Shown: piece after piece, positions 24,622 through 32,268 of the stretch
Layout: every line of letters starts with the position of its first letter
How positions within the stretch are numbered: position 1 is the first letter of the stretch
Assembly (NCBI GenBank): GCA_964628515.1
Contig: CAZVNZ010000025.1
Location: 1-42,259 of the forward strand
From: CAZVNZ01 sp964628515
GTDB lineage: Bacteria > Bacillota > Clostridia > Christensenellales > Christensenellaceae
Length of the DNA: 42,259 bases
Reading direction: 5' to 3'
Notes under the pieces: generated by a model
The model's database searches: none
Told to the model about the DNA's origin: nothing
What the model saw: the letters and a program-made list of their open reading frames with translations, nothing else
Translations under genes and position numbers: made by a program

Positions 24622-26436
24622 ATGAACGATAAAATCAAAGAAAAAATAAAAAATCTGCCCGAGCAACCGGGAGTGTATATAATGCGAGACGCAGAGGGCA
24701 AGGTTATATACGTCGGCAAGGCAAGGGTGCTTAAAAACAGGGTAAAACAATACTTTGTAACTAAGCATCATCAATATCATAAAGTAACGGCAATGGTTGC
24801 CAATGTTGATGATTTTGAGTATATAATTACGGACACGGAATTAGAAGCGTTAATACTGGAATGTAACCTTATTAAGCGGTATTACCCCTATTACAATATT
24901 CTTTTGAAGGATGATAAGCAGTTCCCCTATGTAAGAATAGATGTAACGGAGGACTACCCTTCGGTAAGTGTGGTAAGAAATGTGGCGGAGGACAAAGCAA
25001 AGTATTTCGGCCCTTTTATTGCCGCCCATATTATTAAAGATATTTTGGATAACATATATAAAATTTACCCTTTAAGAGACTGTAAAAAGGATATTGAAGG
25101 GGCAATCAGAAGGGGGGAACGCCCCTGTATTAACTATGCAATGGGCAGATGTATAGGCCCTTGCACGGGTAAGGTGACAAAAGCGGAGTACGCCGAGCTT
25201 GTAGCCGAAGTTATGAATATGATTTCCGGCAACAAAAACACCTTAAAGAAGGATTTAACCGTTAAAATGCAGTTGGCATCACAAAAAGAGGAATACGAGA
25301 AAGCCGCACTGTACAGAGATAAAATCCAACTGGTAAACAGGCTGGAGGAAAAGCAAAAGGCAGGCTTTCCAAACCTTACGGACAAAGATATTTTTGCGGC
25401 AGAAACGGGGGAAAAATTCAGCGTGGTACAGGCGTTTTTGTTTAGAGACGGCAAACTAAACTATGCAAAAAAGTATTATTTTGACTACGACGAAGAAAGC
25501 AAAGAAGAAATAATGGAGGAGTTTTTAAAACAGTATTACGCAAACAAAACGGGGATACCAAAGCAAATTTACACATCTCCATGTCCTAAAGAGCATGCCT
25601 TAATGGAAGAATGGCTCTCTACGGTAAAGGGCTCAAAAGTAACAATTACCGAGGCGCAAAGAGGGGATAACAAAAAGCTTTTGGATTTGGCAAGCAAAAA
25701 TGCCAAAGATGCAATTAAGCTAAAAGAAGGTGCGGAAAAACTAAAGGAAGTAGCGGTTAAAAACTTGGCGGATGCCCTAAACCTACAAAGAGAGCTAAAA
25801 CGCATTGAGTGCTACGACATATCTAATATTCAAGGTACGGACAACGTTTCGGCTATGGTGGTGTTTAGCGACGGCAAGCCGGATAAAAAGCAATACCGAA
25901 AGTACAAAATAAAAACGGTAGAGGGTGCGGACGATTTTGCAAGCATGAACGAAACACTCACAAGGCGTTTGCTAAGAGGGCTAAGAGAGGGAAGTGCAAT
26001 GCCCGACTTAATTATTATAGACGGGGGAAAAGGGCAATTAAACTCTGCTTGCGATGCCCTGATTTCTTTGGGATGCGAGGATATACCCATTGTAAGTCTG
26101 GCTAAAAAGCAAGAAGAAATTTTTATGCCAAACAAAAGCGAAAGCATAATGCTTAAGGTGGGAAGCCCCGAATACCGCTTAGTAACGGCAATCAGAGACG
26201 AAACCCACAGGTTTGCCGTAACTTTCCACAGACAACAAAGGGAAAAACGGCAAACAAAAAGCGAGCTAGACTCCATACAAGGTATTGGAGAGGCACGAAA
26301 AAAAGCGCTTATGAAGCACTTTTCCAACCTTAAAAACATTAAAAACGCAAGTGTGGAGGAATTAAGCAAGGTTTCGGGCATCAGCCCACAGTTAGCCCAA
26401 CATATTTACGATGTGTTGCATTTAAGCCTGGGCTAA
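24622..26436 (+). CDS. uvrC: Excinuclease ABC subunit C
   Basis: 604 residues, normal. UvrC makes both incisions around DNA lesions in nucleotide excision repair with UvrA and UvrB. The GIY-YIG nuclease is at the N-terminus (PGVYIMRDAEGKVIYVGKARVLKNRVKQYF). A UVR/UvrB-binding motif is in the middle (KEEYEKAALYRDKIQLVNRLEEKQ). The RNase H-like 5' nuclease follows (ECYDISNIQGTDNVSAMVVF; LIIIDGGKGQLN). Helix-hairpin-helix motifs are at the C-terminus (LDSIQGIGEARKKALMKHF). It starts 3 bases after the PBP gene and ends before a good terminator at 26464. Confidence 0.98.
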   Translation: MNDKIKEKIKNLPEQPGVYIMRDAEGKVIYVGKARVLKNRVKQYFVTKHHQYHKVTAMVANVDDFEYIITDTELEALILECNLIKRYYPYYNILLKDDKQFPYVRIDVTEDYPSVSVVRNVAEDKAKYFGPFIAAHIIKDILDNIYKIYPLRDCKKDIEGAIRRGERPCINYAMGRCIGPCTGKVTKAEYAELVAEVMNMISGNKNTLKKDLTVKMQLASQKEEYEKAALYRDKIQLVNRLEEKQKAGFPNLTDKDIFAAETGEKFSVVQAFLFRDGKLNYAKKYYFDYDEESKEEIMEEFLKQYYANKTGIPKQIYTSPCPKEHALMEEWLSTVKGSKVTITEAQRGDNKKLLDLASKNAKDAIKLKEGAEKLKEVAVKNLADALNLQRELKRIECYDISNIQGTDNVSAMVVFSDGKPDKKQYRKYKIKTVEGADDFASMNETLTRRLLRGLREGSAMPDLIIIDGGKGQLNSACDALISLGCEDIPIVSLAKKQEEIFMPNKSESIMLKVGSPEYRLVTAIRDETHRFAVTFHRQQREKRQTKSELDSIQGIGEARKKALMKHFSNLKNIKNASVEELSKVSGISPQLAQHIYDVLHLSLG

Positions 26437-26463
26437 ATAAATCAAAAAAACCAATTATCAAAC

Positions 26464-26506
26464 AAGCACTTACTCTAAAGGGCAAAGTGCTTTTTAATTA
26501 TTTTTT
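26464..26506 (+). terminator. Intrinsic terminator after uvrC
   Basis: AAGCACTT (26464-26471) pairs with AAGTGCTT (26485-26492) across a 13-base loop. It is followed by TTTTTAATTATTTTTT, about 28 bases past the uvrC stop. Confidence 0.85.
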
Positions 26507-26564
26507 GACGTGTAAAAAAAGAATAATATGTATTTTAGTAGGTAAATTCGTGGTGCATAACTCA

Positions 26565-26600
26565 TATCAAATACTATGCCTTTTGGCATAGTATTTGATA
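26565..26600. repeat. Perfect 16-bp hairpin in the convergent uvrC/HPr-like gap
   Basis: Bases 26565-26580 and 26585-26600 are exact inverted repeats around a TTTT loop. The core is CTATGCC-TTTT-GGCATAG. It begins 17 bases past the stop of the minus-strand HPr-like gene. Neither side has a following T-run, so it is not a typical intrinsic terminator, though it could block 3' exonucleases or stop both convergent transcripts. Confidence 0.75.
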
Positions 26601-26616
26601 GAATGTATAATTAAAA

Positions 26617-26880
26617 TTATTCGCCAAAATTGTTGGCAACCAGTTCCACCAAAGCGGCAACCGCCTCTTTTTCGTCTTTGCCGTTTGCAAAAACATAAAT
26701 GGATTCCTGGTACTTAACGCCCAAAGACAGTAAGCCCATAATACTTTTAGCATTAATTTTCTTGTTGGAAAACTCAATTAATATTTGGGAATCAAACTGG
26801 TTTGCAACCTGTACAAAGCTTGCGGCTGCTTTAGCTTTAAGTCCATCAAAATTGTTGATAACAAGCTCTTTGTAAATCAT
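26617..26880 (-). CDS. HPr-like protein lacking His15 (Crh-type, Ser46 retained)
   Basis: 87 residues, the length and fold pattern of HPr/Crh. In HPr the segment GIHARPAT holds the phosphorylatable His15 of the sugar phosphotransferase system; here it reads GLKAKAAA, with Lys at position 15, Lys at 17 and Ala at 18. The regulatory site is intact and in exact register: S46 in KSIMGLLSLG, the sequence recognised by HPr kinase. By analogy with Bacillus Crh (Gln15), this protein cannot carry PTS phosphate but could be phosphorylated on Ser46. It would then act as a co-repressor or metabolic signal. Its start overlaps whiA by 4 bases, and hprK is in the same operon, which supports that role. No enzyme I or CcpA gene is visible here. 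Confidence 0.9.
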   Translation of the reverse strand: MIYKELVINNFDGLKAKAAASFVQVANQFDSQILIEFSNKKINAKSIMGLLSLGVKYQESIYVFANGKDEKEAVAALVELVANNFGE

Positions 26881-27803
26881 AGTATCTCCTCCTTTTCCTC
26901 TTTTAGCATATTTGCAATGTGCTTTATTTTTCTTAAACGATGATTCATACCCGATTTGGTGGTGTTACACATTTCGCAAAGTTCTTGCAATGTAGCCTCG
27001 GGATTTTCCCTGCGCATAATTGCTGCGGTATATAAATTTTCGCTTAAATTTTCTAACCCGTAGTATTTTTCAATAATGTTAATACTTGCTAATTGACTTA
27101 AAGCAGCATTAACAGTTTTGTTTATATTGGCAGTCTCGCAATTTACGGCTCTGTTTACATTATTGCGCATTTCCTTTAAAATACGTACATTTTCAAAATT
27201 TAGTATGGAAGTATATGCACCTAACAAAGTAAGTAAATTTATTATGCTATCCCCCTCGTTTAAGTATACCACAAAAAGTTGTTTTCTTAAAACACTTTTT
27301 GCGTTAATTTTAAAAAAATTTAGCGTATTTTGCAAAAGTTTCGCAAGCTCAACGCTATTTAGCACAAATTCCAAGTGATAATTCTTCTTAGGATTGGATA
27401 CAGTACCGCTTCCTAAAAACAATCCTTGCAGAAATGCAACTTTACAACATTTCTTTTTAAGGAGTTTATCTCCCGGGGTTACCGTAAAAAACATAGTTGC
27501 TTTTATATCCAAAACTTCAAATAAAAGTTGTGCATCCCAAACAATAATGGTGTAGGTATTAATTTTTTTAAGACTGCTCTCCTTAACCTCAATATCTGCT
27601 TCCATTTTAAGTGTTTTGGTTACAATGGTGTAAATATGCTTTGCTACCACCTTGCTTTCCGTGTTGTACTTAATCTGAGTACCCGAGGAATTTATGGTAT
27701 ATGTGCCCATATCTAATGTTAGGGCATAAAGCATGGCAATTATACAGCAGTCCTTTTGTTTTATGGCGCAAATCTCGTTTTTTGCCTGCAAAGAAAAAGA
27801 CAC
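26877..27803 (-). CDS. whiA: WhiA family DNA-binding regulator
   Basis: 308 residues beginning at GTG with GAGGTAGGAATA upstream. WhiA combines a degenerate LAGLIDADG homing-endonuclease-like domain with a C-terminal helix-turn-helix. It controls sporulation in actinomycetes and affects division and chromosome segregation in Bacillus. Visible elements are the N-terminal MSFSLQAKNEIC...DCC segment, the FLQGLFLGSGTVSNPKKNYHLEF stretch that replaces the catalytic LAGLIDADG, and the C-terminal NPEATLQELCEMCNTTKSGMNHRLRKI helix-turn-helix. It is rather divergent from Bacillus WhiA. It lies 5 bases after rapZ and overlaps the HPr-like gene. Confidence 0.9.
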   Translation of the reverse strand: MSFSLQAKNEICAIKQKDCCIIAMLYALTLDMGTYTINSSGTQIKYNTESKVVAKHIYTIVTKTLKMEADIEVKESSLKKINTYTIIVWDAQLLFEVLDIKATMFFTVTPGDKLLKKKCCKVAFLQGLFLGSGTVSNPKKNYHLEFVLNSVELAKLLQNTLNFFKINAKSVLRKQLFVVYLNEGDSIINLLTLLGAYTSILNFENVRILKEMRNNVNRAVNCETANINKTVNAALSQLASINIIEKYYGLENLSENLYTAAIMRRENPEATLQELCEMCNTTKSGMNHRLRKIKHIANMLKEEKEEIL

Positions 27804-27808
27804 TATTC

Positions 27809-28663
27809 CTACCTCTGCAATTCAAGCGCAATGTCTCTGTGGTCTATATTTACACGCATATTGCTGTTGCTTAACCGCTTGTATAATTCTTCTGCAATAG
27901 CAACACTCCTATGCTGGCCACCCGTACAGCCAATGGCTATAACAAGCTGTTTTTTATCTTCATCATAATAATGAGGTATTAACTCCTTAATTGTTTGCTC
28001 AAAGCTATTTAAAAAGTTTTGAGTAACATCAAATGCAAGGACAAAATCTGAAACCGCCTTGTCTTTACCCGTTAAATGCTTTAAATTTGGGACATAAAAG
28101 GGGTTTGTTACAAACCGTGCATCAAACACAATATCCGCATCTATGGGTATGCCTCGCTTAAATCCAAAAGACGTAACGGAGACTATCATACGCTTATCTT
28201 CGTCATCGCTGTAAATAGTGTCCATAATTTTCTTAAACTTAAGCATATTGTAAGAGGTGGTGTCTATTATGTGGTCTGACATCTCCTTTATACGCTCAAG
28301 CAGTTCCCTTTCTTTTTGAACGCTTTTTACAATCTCTCCGCTGTTAGAAACGGGGTGCAACCGTCTAACCTCTTTAAACCGCTTTATTAAAACTTCGTCA
28401 GAGGCATCCAAAAACAGTATATCCACTTCTATTTTATAACTTTTAAGCTCGTCTATTGCGTTGTATATGGACTCAAAATCCACACCCATTCGGGTATCTA
28501 CCGCCGCCGCCACCTTGCCGTGCTTGTTAGAGCATATTTGGGCAAACTGGGGTATTAGTTGAGGAAATAAATTATCCACACAAAAATAGCCTAAATCTTC
28601 AAGCCTTTTTAATGCGGAGGAACGCCCTGCTCCGGATAGTCCTGTTACTATTGTAAACTTCAT
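27809..28663 (-). CDS. rapZ: RapZ/YvcJ family nucleotide-binding protein
   Basis: 284 residues, normal. RapZ proteins bind nucleotides, and in E. coli RapZ delivers GlmZ small RNA to RNase E; the role in Gram-positives (YvcJ) is less clear. The P-loop is GLSGAGRSS (8-16), with Arg in place of the usual Lys at 14. The family signatures DLGYFCVDNLFP, VDTRMGVDF, FLDASDEVLIKRFKEVRRLHP and the C-terminal VIAIGCTGGQHRSVAIAEEL with the nucleotide-sensing region are intact. It is placed between PHP and whiA. In many Bacillota yvcK lies between rapZ and whiA; here only 5 bases separate them. Confidence 0.95.
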   Translation of the reverse strand: MKFTIVTGLSGAGRSSALKRLEDLGYFCVDNLFPQLIPQFAQICSNKHGKVAAAVDTRMGVDFESIYNAIDELKSYKIEVDILFLDASDEVLIKRFKEVRRLHPVSNSGEIVKSVQKERELLERIKEMSDHIIDTTSYNMLKFKKIMDTIYSDDEDKRMIVSVTSFGFKRGIPIDADIVFDARFVTNPFYVPNLKHLTGKDKAVSDFVLAFDVTQNFLNSFEQTIKELIPHYYDEDKKQLVIAIGCTGGQHRSVAIAEELYKRLSNSNMRVNIDHRDIALELQR

Positions 28664-28718
28664 AATTTATAACCTTTCTGCACTTTTGCTAAGTTTTGCA
28701 AACATATTTGCACCTATG

Positions 28719-29426
28719 CTATTTTGCATATTGATGAATTATAATCTCGTCTGTAATACCGGCATCTTGTGCTTTTAGCACGGAGTTTTCTATACAGCCT
28801 ATTCTGTCTGTGGAGTGGGCATCGCTGCCAAGTGCAAACTTAACACCCGTTTTGGCGCACTCCATTAAATCACTTTTGGAAAACTCATTGTGTTTGGAGT
28901 TTATTTCAAGTGCGGTATTATGCTTTGCCGCCGCTTTTGCAATCTCTGCCTTATCCACCTTTAAGCCATAACCTAAGTGGGTAATTACATCAATTTCGTA
29001 TTTTTCTATTGCGTTTATATAGGCTTGTGTATTTTGCCTAACCGCTTTTTTGGTATTAATTTTAAACATAAAGTGCAAAAAACTGCGTATATCTTTATAT
29101 TTAACCATTTTATGATACCCCAAAAGCAAAATATCGAAAGAACGGCAAAACTCAAAGGGTAAATCCACCTCGCCGTCTAAGGAAACTATGTTTAATTCCA
29201 CACCGCTTAAAACTTTGATTTTGTCCTTAAACTCTTCCTTAATTTCGTTTATTGCCTGTAAATACTCCCTTAAATTTTTAATGTTAAAAAACATATGAGC
29301 TATTCCGTGGTCGCAAATTGCTACTTCTTTTAAGCCTTTATCTATGGCGGCAAGCACGTTTTCTCTTATAGTGCCTTTTCCGTGGCTATAAGTAGTATGT
29401 GTATGTATGTCCGATAAAATTTGCAT
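28719..29426 (-). CDS. PHP-domain metal-dependent phosphoesterase
   Basis: 235 residues. The PHP fold uses a trinuclear metal site for phosphate-ester hydrolysis. Motif I is DIHTHTTYSHGKGT at the N-terminus, motif II ICDHGIAH, motif III LSGVELNI, and later THLGYGLKVD and GSDAHSTDRIG supply the rest of the His/Asp ligands. It resembles YcdX/histidinol-phosphatase-like single-domain PHP proteins. Its presence between murB and rapZ is a recurring arrangement in Clostridia. Substrate unknown; a histidinol phosphatase call would not fit this context. Confidence 0.9.
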   Translation of the reverse strand: MQILSDIHTHTTYSHGKGTIRENVLAAIDKGLKEVAICDHGIAHMFFNIKNLREYLQAINEIKEEFKDKIKVLSGVELNIVSLDGEVDLPFEFCRSFDILLLGYHKMVKYKDIRSFLHFMFKINTKKAVRQNTQAYINAIEKYEIDVITHLGYGLKVDKAEIAKAAAKHNTALEINSKHNEFSKSDLMECAKTGVKFALGSDAHSTDRIGCIENSVLKAQDAGITDEIIIHQYAK

Positions 29427-29480
29427 TAATTACCTCTTATTATATTTAAAGTCGTATTTAAACCCAAAAGGGCGTATTAT

Positions 29481-30386
29481 TTAACTGAAATCTCCAAGCA
29501 TTTTTACCTCGCATTCAAGCATAACCCCTGTTTTTTCAAAAACCGTTTGCTGTATATGCAATATCAGCAAGTAAATATCTTTGGAGGTTGCATTTTTGTT
29601 GTTTACAACAAAACCGCAATGTTTTTTGGAAACGCAAGCATCATTTATACAAAAACCCTTTAAACCGCTTTTTTCTATTAGTGCCCCGGCATAGTTGCCT
29701 AATGGCCTTTTAAAGGTACTGCCTGCGTTGGGTAGGTCTAAGGGCTGTTTTTCTCTGCGTAATGCGTTTAGGCGTTGCATCGTTTCTTTTATGGCGGTTT
29801 TTTCCTTGTTGTATAATTTAAGCACACCCCCAAGCACTATGTAATTGCTTTTGGCAACCCTGCTTGTTCTGTACCCAAACTCCATTTCATCGCAACTTAA
29901 AGTACGAACGCACAAATCGTGGGTAAGTACGTCTACACTCTTGGTAAAATCGCAAATTTCGTTGTCGTATGCCCCTGCGTTCATGGTAAATGCGCCACCG
30001 CAAGTGCCGGGTATGCCACTTAAAAACTCTATTCCGCCTAAAGAATTGTTATATGCCTCGTTTGCAACTTTGCTTAAACTTGCTCCGCTTTTTACGGTGA
30101 TATTGGTGTTATTAACTTCAATTTCGGAAAAATTATCCCCAAGTTTTATTACAACTCCTTCAAGCCCCCTGTCGCTTACAAGCAGGTTAGAGCCTCTGCC
30201 TATTATATAATAGGGCATATTATGTGATTTTACCGCTCTTAGTATCTCCGTTAGTTGAGAGACTGTACCCGGCATCACCATAAAAAGCGCATTGCCCCCT
30301 GTTTTAAAGGTTGTGTGCTCACGCATAGGCACGTTTTCCAAAACACTTGCTTTATCCAAAATAGTAAGTAGGGTGCTTTTAATCAT
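29481..30386 (-). CDS. murB: UDP-N-acetylenolpyruvoylglucosamine reductase
   Basis: 301 residues with the chosen ATG at 30386, a size typical of type II MurB. The FAD enzyme reduces enolpyruvyl-UDP-GlcNAc to UDP-MurNAc with NADPH, the second committed peptidoglycan step. FAD-binding motifs are YYIIGRGSNLLVSDRGLEGVVI and SGIPGTCGGAFTMNAGAYDNEI. Catalytic residues lie in YRTSR (Arg), NAGSTFKRP (the proton-donor Ser) and LECEV (Glu). An in-frame ATG at 30425 would add 13 residues overlapping hprK. The 30386 ATG overlaps the hprK stop as ATGA, and the protein homology begins there, so I prefer it. Confidence 0.95.
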   Translation of the reverse strand: MIKSTLLTILDKASVLENVPMREHTTFKTGGNALFMVMPGTVSQLTEILRAVKSHNMPYYIIGRGSNLLVSDRGLEGVVIKLGDNFSEIEVNNTNITVKSGASLSKVANEAYNNSLGGIEFLSGIPGTCGGAFTMNAGAYDNEICDFTKSVDVLTHDLCVRTLSCDEMEFGYRTSRVAKSNYIVLGGVLKLYNKEKTAIKETMQRLNALRREKQPLDLPNAGSTFKRPLGNYAGALIEKSGLKGFCINDACVSKKHCGFVVNNKNATSKDIYLLILHIQQTVFEKTGVMLECEVKMLGDFS

Positions 30387-31303
30387 TGTGTTTGAATTAC
30401 ATCCATAATATTTTGAGCAAGCCATTCTCCGCCCCCTTGCCCTATGGATTTTAAGCGGTAGTTCATGGCGGCTACTTCCATAACAATGGCAAGGTTACGT
30501 CCGGGGCGCACGGGCAGGGTAATTTGCGGTACTTTTATTCCAAGGAGCGTAATATGATTATCCGCAGTACCAAGCCTGTCTATATCGGAAATATCTCCCG
30601 GCTCTAAGTGTATGGATAGGGTTATGGATTTTTCTCGTACCACAGAGCCCATGCCGTAAAGCACCGAAACATCTATAATGCCTATTCCTCTAATTTCCAT
30701 CATATGCCTAATGATGTCGGGAGAACGCCCGATTAATGTGTCGTCGGATAACTTATGTATTTCCACCACATCGTCTGCAACAAACCTATGCCCTCGCTTT
30801 ACAAGTTCGAGAGCGGTTTCGCTTTTACCTACGCCACTATCACCCGTAATAAACATTCCTACACCGTAAACGTCCATAAGTCCGCCGTGCCTTGATATGC
30901 ATGGTGCAAGTATTTCATCTAAATATATTGATGCTTTATGAGAGAGTTTAGTAGTTGTAAGTCCGGACATAAGCACGGGCACATCGTATTTTCTGGCACA
31001 CTCCAAGAGTTCTTCGGGGGGAGTTAAGTTTCTGCCTATAAGCACGCAAGGGAGCTGATGAGAAAAATAAGTATCCAAACGCTCCATGCGTGTATGCTGA
31101 TCAAGAGTTAGCAGATATGTCATCTCAACCATACCTAAAAGCTGTATGCGGTTGGATGCAAAATACTCAAAAAAACCGCTCATTTGCAAACCCGGACGGT
31201 TTAAGTCGCTGGAGTCCACGTCCGCTGTTGTACGTTGTCCCATGTAAATTATGCTTAAATTAACGGCAGTTGCCATATCGGCAATCTTGATAGTCTTTTT
31301 CAA
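30383..31303 (-). CDS. hprK: HPr kinase/phosphorylase
   Basis: 306 residues, TTG start with AGGAG 9 bases upstream. HprK is a hexameric bifunctional enzyme that phosphorylates HPr and Crh on Ser46 with ATP or pyrophosphate. It reverses the reaction by phosphorolysis and so drives carbon catabolite control in Bacillota. Residue H139 in SRHGGLMDVYG, the P-loop GDSGVGKS (154-161) and the family signature MEIRGIGIIDVSVLYGMGSV (202-221) are all intact. Its likely target in this operon is the Ser46-containing HPr-like protein at 26617-26880, read from the same strand five genes downstream. It lies 4 bases after a HAD gene and overlaps murB. Confidence 0.97.
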   Translation of the reverse strand: MKKTIKIADMATAVNLSIIYMGQRTTADVDSSDLNRPGLQMSGFFEYFASNRIQLLGMVEMTYLLTLDQHTRMERLDTYFSHQLPCVLIGRNLTPPEELLECARKYDVPVLMSGLTTTKLSHKASIYLDEILAPCISRHGGLMDVYGVGMFITGDSGVGKSETALELVKRGHRFVADDVVEIHKLSDDTLIGRSPDIIRHMMEIRGIGIIDVSVLYGMGSVVREKSITLSIHLEPGDISDIDRLGTADNHITLLGIKVPQITLPVRPGRNLAIVMEVAAMNYRLKSIGQGGGEWLAQNIMDVIQTQ

Positions 31304-31307
31304 AACA

Positions 31308-32105
31308 CTACACTCCTAAAATATATTTGTTTATTATTTCGCTAACCCCGCTTTCGAGGTTGGATTTTGTAACCACCTGTGCCGATTTTTTTACTTTTTC
31401 GTCTGCGTTTTCCATCGCTACTCCAAGTCCGGCATATTCTATCATACTAATATCGATTTCGCTGTCCCCAACCGCTATTACTTGCTCTCTTGCTATGCCC
31501 AGTTTTTTTGCCAAAAATTCAAGGGCTATGCCCTTAGACGCCTCGGGGTTCATAATTTCTATAAACTCCTTTTGGGAGCGTTTTACGGATAATTCCGAAA
31601 AATTTGCCTTAATATCGGGCAGATACTCCTTTGTTTTTTCGGGCTTGTCTATCATCAAAATTTTAGAGGTAAAAATCTCCTCCTGCTCCATAAGCTTTGG
31701 CGAATTTATGCCCACGCAAGCATAATGGGTTTCGTAGTGGTCTGTATATTGAGTACGGTTTATATAGTGCATACCGTCCTCCAAATATAGCTGAAAATAT
31801 ATATTTCTCATAACCGCATACCGCATAACCTGCTTTGCGGAAATGGGAGATAAATACTTAGAATATATTTCCTGCCCTTCGGGGTTTACTACCGCAGCAC
31901 CCCCAACGGCTATACTATAACTGTTTTTAATGTTGAGTTTTTCCTTTATGGGAGCAATGCTGTAATACATTCTGCCCGATGCAAGTACAATCTGTACACC
32001 CTTTTCGTAAGCCTTGCTTATTGCCGTTGCATCTTCATTAGAAAATTGCTTGTTTGCATTAAGTAAAGTATCGTCTAAATCCAATGCTATTAATTTATAA
32101 GTCAT
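31308..32105 (-). CDS. Cof-type HAD-IIB phosphatase
   Basis: 265 residues. Motif I is ALDLDDTLLNA (nucleophile and acid Asp), motif II VLASGRMYYS, and the C-terminal VIAVGDSEIDISMIEYAGLGVAMENA holds the Mg-binding residues. The C2B cap lies between. First gene of the long minus-strand operon that leads into hprK; the AAAGGAA site precedes the ATG, and a likely promoter is at 32147-32174. Sugar-phosphate or nucleotide substrates are common for the family, but none can be assigned. It is clearly different in sequence from the Cof enzyme at 7802-8614. Confidence 0.92.
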   Translation of the reverse strand: MTYKLIALDLDDTLLNANKQFSNEDATAISKAYEKGVQIVLASGRMYYSIAPIKEKLNIKNSYSIAVGGAAVVNPEGQEIYSKYLSPISAKQVMRYAVMRNIYFQLYLEDGMHYINRTQYTDHYETHYACVGINSPKLMEQEEIFTSKILMIDKPEKTKEYLPDIKANFSELSVKRSQKEFIEIMNPEASKGIALEFLAKKLGIAREQVIAVGDSEIDISMIEYAGLGVAMENADEKVKKSAQVVTKSNLESGVSEIINKYILGV

Positions 32106-32146
32106 TTAATGTTCCTTTCTTGCTCAAATGTTTCTGTCACTTAAAT

Positions 32147-32174
32147 ATTATACAATATTTTTAAAAGATTTAAA
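32147..32174 (-). promoter_or_regulatory. Probable promoter of the HAD-hprK-murB-PHP-rapZ-whiA operon
   Basis: On the minus strand, TTTAAA (32174-32169), 16 bases, then consensus TATAAT (32152-32147), about 42 bases from the first ATG. The -35 is weak; the -10 is perfect. Confidence 0.5.
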
Positions 32175-32222
32175 ACTATATTTTAATATTTTTACAAAAA
32201 GACACATAATTGCACAAAATAA

Positions 32223-32231
32223 TGATATAAT
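32223..32231 (+). promoter_or_regulatory. Extended -10 promoter of dnaE
   Basis: TGATATAAT (TG-N-TATAAT) lies 37 bases before the dnaE TTG. No good -35 is visible at the expected distance. It is divergent from the hprK-operon promoter in a gap of 163 bases. Confidence 0.6.
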
Positions 32232-32268
32232 ATATTACAGTAAATAATTAGATTTTCGGAGGATTAAC

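Noticed and set aside
25830..26381. 183-codon minus-strand open frame inside uvrC
   Set aside because: Antisense shadow of uvrC; biased composition and no recognisable domain.
27809..28663. RapZ P-loop with Arg instead of Lys as a sign of inactivation
   Set aside because: GxSGAGRS forms also occur in other RapZ homologues, notably actinobacterial ones, and all other family motifs are intact.
30387..30425. Upstream murB start at 30425
   Set aside because: The extra 13 residues are an out-of-frame reading of the hprK end; the ATGA overlap at 30386 fits the family N-terminus better, though a GGCGGAGA sequence before 30425 means it is not fully excluded.
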